Source: Neocallimastix lanati (nom. inval.) (lineage: Eukaryota; Neocallimastigomycota; Neocallimastigomycetes; Neocallimastigales; Neocallimastigaceae). From it: a stretch of 31,000 bases of DNA. Location of the stretch: positions 2,876,501-2,907,500 of the forward strand of contig JACVTC010000003.1 in NCBI GenBank assembly GCA_016946835.1, given 5' to 3'. The notes under the pieces were generated by a model. The model was given only the letters and a program-made list of their open reading frames with translations, made no database searches and was not told the DNA's origin. Both the position numbers and the translations under genes were made by a program. Of this stretch, positions 22,868 to 31,000 are shown piece after piece (the stretch's first letter is position 1; the number at the start of each line of letters is the position of its first letter).

Positions 22868-23979
22868 ATTTATGCTATCAAAAAAAAAAAAAAAAAAAAT
22901 AAGATGAAGAATTTGTTTCACAATAATAAATATACAAATAAATAAAATGTTTTATATCTTTTATATCTTTTCAATAGCATGTTTTAAAATATGTTTTAAT
23001 TAAACTAATCTATTATATTTATATCTTATATAACTCTAAGGGATTTTTAAAATATATCTACTCATATTTATAAAACTTACATCTTTAAAATATATACCTA
23101 AAAAAAGTATATATAAAATCTTATAATTAAAGTTGTAAATATTAAAATCATTATATTTATTTACCTTTTTATTCTTTTTTGAAATTTAATAAATCAAATT
23201 TCTTCAAATTAGTCTGAAACTAATAAAGATAGTATTTTTTTTTTTTTTTTTTTTTTTGAAATAATTTTTTTATTTTATTTTACTAATTTTATTATAATAT
23301 TAATATATTCTAACAAATTATACACAATAAACTCTACTTCAATATAAGTTTTTAAAATGCTATACTTTTTTATAAATATTGAAAAATAATTATAAAAAAT
23401 ATTATTAAAATAAGATAAAAAAAGAAGAAAAAATATATTTTTTTTGATTTATTAAATTATTAAATTTATAAATTTAAGATTGAAAAAATTGGCTCGGTTT
23501 GTGCTTATTTTTTGATTTAATTATATTATGACATTTTAAAAAATTTAAAATTTAATTAAATAAATGGAATATTTTAATAAATGGTATTCATTAAAAATTC
23601 TACTATTAAATAACATTAAATAACAATAATATATTTAATAAAATGATAAAAATCAATTTATAAAAACTATCCACTAATTTAGAATTCTTCAAAAGTATAT
23701 AAATATAATATTGAATATTTAATATTTATATTTAATACAAATATTAAATAGAGATAAAGTTAAATAAGAATAAAAATCCGCACATAGATTAGTTTTTATG
23801 TAATTGTCAAATTATAATATATCAATTTATATGAAGAATGAGTAACTATTTTATTCATAGTAATTTTTTTAAAAAAAAATTAAAACTATATATATTGATA
23901 GATAACTAAAAAGTATGATGTATGAAATGTTTAATATAATTAATAACATAAAATGCTTCAATATTTGAAAATAATGAAA

Positions 23980-24015
<36 letters not shown>

Positions 24016-24556
24016 ATAAACGAAAATACAAAGACAAGTCTATTAATACATGTAATAATAATGATAATAATAGAAGTAATAGTTCTAATATAAATATATA
24101 TATAAATAAAAAAAAAATAAAAATTTCAAATATTTAAAAGTCATGTAATCTATCTTGATATAACAAGTTATTTTCGAAATTTTAATAAAAATGAATACCC
24201 TCTTATACAACAAAATATAATGATTATGCCTTTTTATTATTATATCAAAATTATTGCAATAATGAATATTCTATATAAGTTTCAACTTTTTTTTTTTTTT
24301 TTTAAAAAAAAATATATATATTAAAAGATATCCATATTGCTAATATAAGAATATTACTATAAGCAAAACACTTTGTAATAAAAATAATAATAATAAATTA
24401 ATAATAAAAAATAGTATTTTTGAAAAAAAAAATAATTACAATAATTATAATAATAATTAATCAATGATATAAGAGATTCTAATTATATGTACATATTTTT
24501 TCACAGTTACGAAATATATTTTTCTATTAATTTTTATAATAAATTATCATATTATT

Positions 24557-24750
<194 letters not shown>

Positions 24751-25258
24751 TAACTAATATAAAATTCAACAAATGGAAAATACATATAACCCATTAATTA
24801 AAATTAATAATATATTTGATAATAAATTTTAATTAATTATTTAATTTTTAAAACAAAAACATTTTTAAAATATCTTCCAACAAAAAGTTTATTTAAAACT
24901 TTTATTTTTTATTTATATACTTTTATATATTTTTTTAAAATTTCTAAGAGAATTTTAAAGTGAAAATTTAACTAGAAAAAAAAAAAAGATTTAAAATTTT
25001 ATTTTTGTAATTATAAAATACATATTTATAAAAATTTAAAATAGTAGTTATATATTGAAATATTCAGGTTTAATTAAAATAGCAATAGCTTTAATTGAAA
25101 ATGATTTTTTATATCCATATATATTTGATTATTATAATTACAAAAATAAAAATTCAAAAATTTAACCATTTTATTTTAACATTTATTTTTATATACATAT
25201 ATAATTACATAAAATATAGTTTATTACTTTCATATATTTTTATATAATTTAAATCGAA

Positions 25259-27260
<2,002 letters not shown>

Positions 27261-27495
27261 AGATAATTAACCGTTAAAAGTTTTTTTTTTTTTTTCTCGT
27301 TTGATTTTCAAGAAAAACAATAATAATAATATTAAAATAAAAATACAAAAACAATTCATGACACACCATTCATAATAAATGTGTAAGATATTACAAACAG
27401 CAATAATGAAATTAAAAAAAAAAAATTAATAATATAATTATATTATTTATTAACCAAGTAAATAAAAAATTCTATTTTAAAACTCGAGGATATAA

Positions 27496-27540
<45 letters not shown>

Positions 27541-28188
27541 AAAAAATAAAAAAAAAAATAAAATAAAATAAAAATAAAAATAAAAATAAATGTAATATAT
27601 ATTTACATATATATTTAAGAATAATCATTGATTAAAGAAGAAATAAATAAATAAATATAAATAAAAGTAAAAAAAAAAAAAATAATTATTATTATTAGTA
27701 ATTATAATAACCCAAAAAAAAAAAATAATAATAATAAAATAATAAAATAAAAACGAATTAAAATTTTAATAATAAATAGTAAAAATAACTTTATAACTTA
27801 TTATTCTTTCTAGATTATAAAAAATAAAAATTATATATATTTATAAATATTCAAAGATTAATATATAATTTATTTTATTTTATAATATTGTTTAATTTGA
27901 CTAAAGTAAAAAAAAAAAATTGTATTGTATCGATTAAACTATAATTAGTTTTATTATTTTTTGTATTGTTAAATTAAATAAAATATTTTTTAATTCTTTT
28001 AACTAAATTTAAAAATTATAAAAGAATTGTAATTAAACAAAATTATTAGAATATTTTATATAATGTCTTGAAGAAAAAAAAAAAAAAAAAAAATTGATAA
28101 TAGCTATATATTTATATATATTCATTTATTAAATCAATTTTTATATTAAAAAAACTTTTAGTTTTATTATTATTATTTTTTTTCTTTC
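27261..28188. other. Convergent AT-rich gap between PRE3 and the Arg/Ser-rich gene
   Basis: About 0.9 kb between two facing stop codons. After the PRE3 stop there is a T run (about 27281-27295), and AATAAA-like hexamers near 27335 could serve polyadenylation. A nearly continuous A run with AAAAT units lies at about 27499-27588. No gene is seen. Confidence 0.65.
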
Positions 28189-29854
28189 CTAATTTCTTCC
28201 TAAAAATTCTGAAAGTTTAACTGGTGGAGCCATTTCATTTTTCTCTTTTTTAGATGATGACTTTTTACTATGATGATGATGATGATGATGATGTCTTCTT
28301 TTTTTTCCTTTAGAATGACTACGTTTTTTCTAAATATAAAATAAATAACAAATGAGATAAAGAAAAAATAAAATAAAAATCATCAAACAAACAGAAAATA
28401 AAATAAAATAAATAAATAAATAAATAAATAACAATATAAAAAATTAATTCCTACATAACTCTTTTTCTTTTTGGATCTACTGTAATCAGAGGAGGATTCC
28501 GTATCAGAATCATAGGACGAATCTGAATCCAATTCAGAACTTGAAGAATCATATTTTATTTTTGAATGTCTACTATTACTATGATGATGATGATAATGAT
28601 CATCATCATCTTTAGAATTATGTTCTGGTTTTTGGGTATCTTTTGATTTTGAAATAATTTCACCTTCTTCAAATTCTTCTTCCAATGAATTTTTATAGTC
28701 TGAATGTGTTTCATCCAATTTCATTTTAGATTCATCATTTTTATTTTCAGAACAATGAATATCATTATTCTTCTCTTGCTGTACAACACCAGATAATGAA
28801 GCTTTTTCACTGATATCCTTAGACTGTTCATTTTTATTCTTTATTGATGTTTCAATATTGTCATTATGTGATTTATTGATATTCGATTTATGATCTTGAT
28901 GATTATGAAGATGTCTTTCATTATATGATTTCTTTCCAGAATCACTTCCTTTCTTATGACTACTATTTGAATTGTCACTATAACTACTTGAATAACTACT
29001 ATCACTATCACTATCTGAGCTAATACTACTACTACTACTACTATCACTGTTATATCGTCTACTAGAATGTCTTTTATGACCATGTCTATTATGTCTAGAT
29101 CTTTTTTTTCTTTTATCTCTTTTTTTATCTTTACTACTTCTTTTTCTTTTATTATCTTTTTTCTTTTTTCTATCACCATCTATACCATAACCTTTTAAGC
29201 GTCTATCTCTCTCTTCATCCAATTGTTCTCTATATTTTAACATTTGATTTTCATTGAAGGAGGAATCATCTTTTTTTGCTTTAATTGCACGAAATTCATC
29301 CCTAATTTAACAAAATCATTATAAATTCAATTATTTCATTTTATTAATTGAATATTTTTAAATTAAAATAATAATTATATCAATAATAAAAATTTAAAAA
29401 TAAAAATTTATTAATTTATATAAAATATTTTTTATATAAAAAAATAAAAAATAATTAAATAAAAATACATAATAAAATAAAATCTTATATTTAAATTTGT
29501 TTTTTTTAAATTATTATTATTTTTTAAAAAAAAAAAAAAGTAACTACCATGTTATTCCTCCTTTTTTTCTTGCATCAATGTATTCTCTTTTACATTTGAA
29601 TTAATAGAATAGAATAGAAAAAAATGAAAAGAAAAGAAAAGAAAAGAAAAGAAAAGAAAAGAAAAGAAAAGAAAAGAAAAGAAAAGAAAAGAAAAGAAAA
29701 AAATAGAGAAGAGAAGAATAGAATAGAATAAAATAGAATAAAAATTAGTATATTTTTAATATATATATAATTATTTTGATTTTATTAATTTTATAATAAG
29801 TAATTATTTTAAGATTCTTTAATTTTCTTACCTTATAGATCCTCCAGTTTGCAT
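28189..29854 (-). CDS. Arg/Ser/His-rich nuclear-type protein, 4 exons, 349 aa
   Basis: Exons on the minus strand: 29854-29832, 29586-29548, 29301-28455 and 28329-28189. Donors are GTAAGA, GTAGTT and GTAGGA; acceptors end in AG; phases 2, 2 and 0 all keep frame, giving 1,050 nt ending in TAG. The N-terminus is compact and looks conserved: MQTGGSIREYIDARKKGG, then TWDEFRAIKAKK (20-31) and YREQLDEERDRRLKGYG (44-60). Residues about 62-105 are Lys/Arg/His-rich, about 106-140 are Ser/Asp-rich (RS-like), and about 227-236 form an acidic EEEFEEGEII. The last exon has eight consecutive His and ends PPVKLSEFLGRN, a short hydrophobic motif. RS-like tracts and poly-His favour nuclear speckles and pre-mRNA processing. 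I cannot name the family. Starting the protein at the internal Met at 29243 would omit the conserved N-terminus. Confidence 0.85.
29626..29700 (-). repeat. AAAAG pentanucleotide array in intron 1 of the Arg/Ser-rich gene
   Basis: Fifteen perfect units, GAAAA on the plus strand and CTTTT-type on the transcribed minus strand, ending about 40 nt upstream of the proposed acceptor at 29587. In the transcript it makes a 75-nt polypyrimidine tract. The flanks have AGAAT-type pentanucleotide variants on both sides. Confidence 0.88.
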
Positions 29855-31000
29855 TATCTACTTGGTAATATTTTAATGAATTCAAAATAATTTATAATAG
29901 TTATGAAAGAAAAAAAAACTATATAATAAAATAAAAAAATATAAAAAATAAAAAAGTCTTATTATTACTAAATAAATAATACTAATATGAGAATTATAAT
30001 AATGAATATTATCTAAATATTGTAAAAATAAATTAAATTTTAAATATATATAAAATGATTAAGCAAGTTATTTAATATAAAAAAAACAAAAAAAAAAAAA
30101 ATTAAAAAAATAAAAAGTATATATATATAATTTTGATTAACATAGTAAAAACTATCACTTTTATCTAATAAAATCCAACACTAATATAAACAACTTTCTT
30201 TATTTTGTAATTCAAATTATAAGAAAACTGAAATTTTCAGTGATTTATTTAACTTTTATATATATATATATATATAAAATAATAGCATTTGATTAATTAT
30301 AATCAATAATAAATAAATAATAATAATAATAATGCTAATAATAATACATAAATTTATGATGTAATAAAAAATACATTAAAAAATGGATGAAACACCTAAT
30401 ACTTAATATCTAACCCTTTAAATATTATTTTTTTTATCTTTATCATAAATATCTAAATTTTATATCATATTAAATATATAAATTAAAAATGAAAAATAAT
30501 TGATAAAACTTTAATTTTATATTCATTGTTTCATAGCTTTTTTTTTTTTATATAAATTTATATTTAATTATCTATATATTTAAAAGAATATAAGTAAACG
30601 TTTTAAAGTCCATTAATTTTTTACTATCATTTCTAGGATATCATTGTAACTGGATGTTTAGTTTTGATTATTTAGATTCTTTTATTTATTAAATGTTCGA
30701 GTCAAATGAAACTCTTAATCTTATACAAATTGAAAATGGAAGATATTTGAACTTTAATAAGCAACACAAAAATTTTATATGGTATTATACTATCTCATTT
30801 TGTAAATACCGAATACATCTTATATATTGTGTTTTACATTACTTTCATTTATAATCCGCTTTATAGATTAATGCTAATTTTATATATTTTTGCTCTGCAG
30901 TTTTAGCAATATCTATTAAAATAATTTGTTAATTATATATTTATTATATGATTCTGGCTCATTTGATAAATTTTAATCTTAAGGTATTAAAATTGAATTA
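29855..31000. other. AT-rich 5' flank and window end
   Basis: Upstream region of the Arg/Ser-rich gene, with homopolymers and a TA run near 30256-30275. From about 30620 the sequence becomes less AT-extreme and contains a short open frame (30693-30854). Nothing else is supported. Confidence 0.6.
30693..30854 (+). other. Short open frame, 53 aa, possible first exon or gene fragment
   Basis: ATG to TAA, 53 codons, starting MFESNETLNLIQIENGRY. Its first half has mixed third positions and a polar composition that looks more coding than its surroundings. A possible donor GTATTA lies at about codon 30, and CTCTGCAG near 30893-30900 is a good acceptor-like site, so it could be the first exon of a gene running past the window. 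No homology is recognised, and chance is a real alternative. Confidence 0.25.

Noticed and set aside
28841-29179. 112-codon Ile/Val/Lys minus-strand frame
   Set aside because: Shifted reading of the Arg/Ser-rich exon; repeated Ser and Asp codons keep it open.
30688-30710. tRNA B-box-like GTTCGAGTC
   Set aside because: Flanks do not pair as a T stem and no A box lies upstream.

Overview
The window is extremely AT-rich eukaryotic nuclear DNA. Intergenic stretches are nearly pure A/T with many homopolymers and microsatellites, genes carry short GT-AG introns (mostly about 70-170 bp), coding sequence favours A/T-ending codons, and one protein is a giant Asn/Lys/Glu-rich low-complexity polypeptide. 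Together with fungal-type TRAPP, ALG12 and proteasome genes and a decayed Ty3/gypsy retrotransposon, this best fits an anaerobic gut fungus (Neocallimastigomycota). A Dictyostelium-like amoeba is the main alternative, but 16 exons in one gene argues against it. The lineage call is inference.

Layout. 44-1355 (+): broken Ty3/gypsy pol remnant (end of RNase H plus integrase), followed by two small palindromes. 1356-3446: AT-rich intergenic DNA with a tandem repeat and a 14-G run. 13056-3447 (-): giant gene, which I reconstruct as 5 exons encoding 3,076 aa; it contains a 45-bp coding minisatellite, an 18-bp coding repeat and a poly-Asn tract. 13057-14107: divergent upstream region. 14108-20060 (+): 16-exon TRAPPC9/Trs120 gene, 1,483 aa. 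20061-21049: convergent gap. 22726-21050 (-): intronless ALG12 mannosyltransferase, 558 aa. 22727-25258: long AT-rich gap with a roughly 200-bp tetranucleotide array. 25259-27260 (+): 7-exon proteasome beta-1 gene (PRE3/PSMB6), 214 aa. 27261-28188: convergent gap. 29854-28189 (-): 4-exon Arg/Ser/His-rich nuclear-type protein, 349 aa. 29855-31000: intergenic, ending in a slightly less AT-rich patch with a short open frame.

The recognised genes are unrelated housekeeping functions (Golgi vesicle tethering, ER N-glycan assembly, protein degradation, probably RNA processing), each with its own promoter. I see no operon-like or cluster logic and no clear novel multi-gene system. The points most worth follow-up are the giant repeat-rich protein with its small unique C-terminal exons, the in-frame TGA codons at possible Trp positions in the retrotransposon, and long complementary U/A tracts in or flanking spliced regions.

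All exon joins were found by reading donor and acceptor sites and checking that frame is kept. They were not tested against transcripts or by database search.
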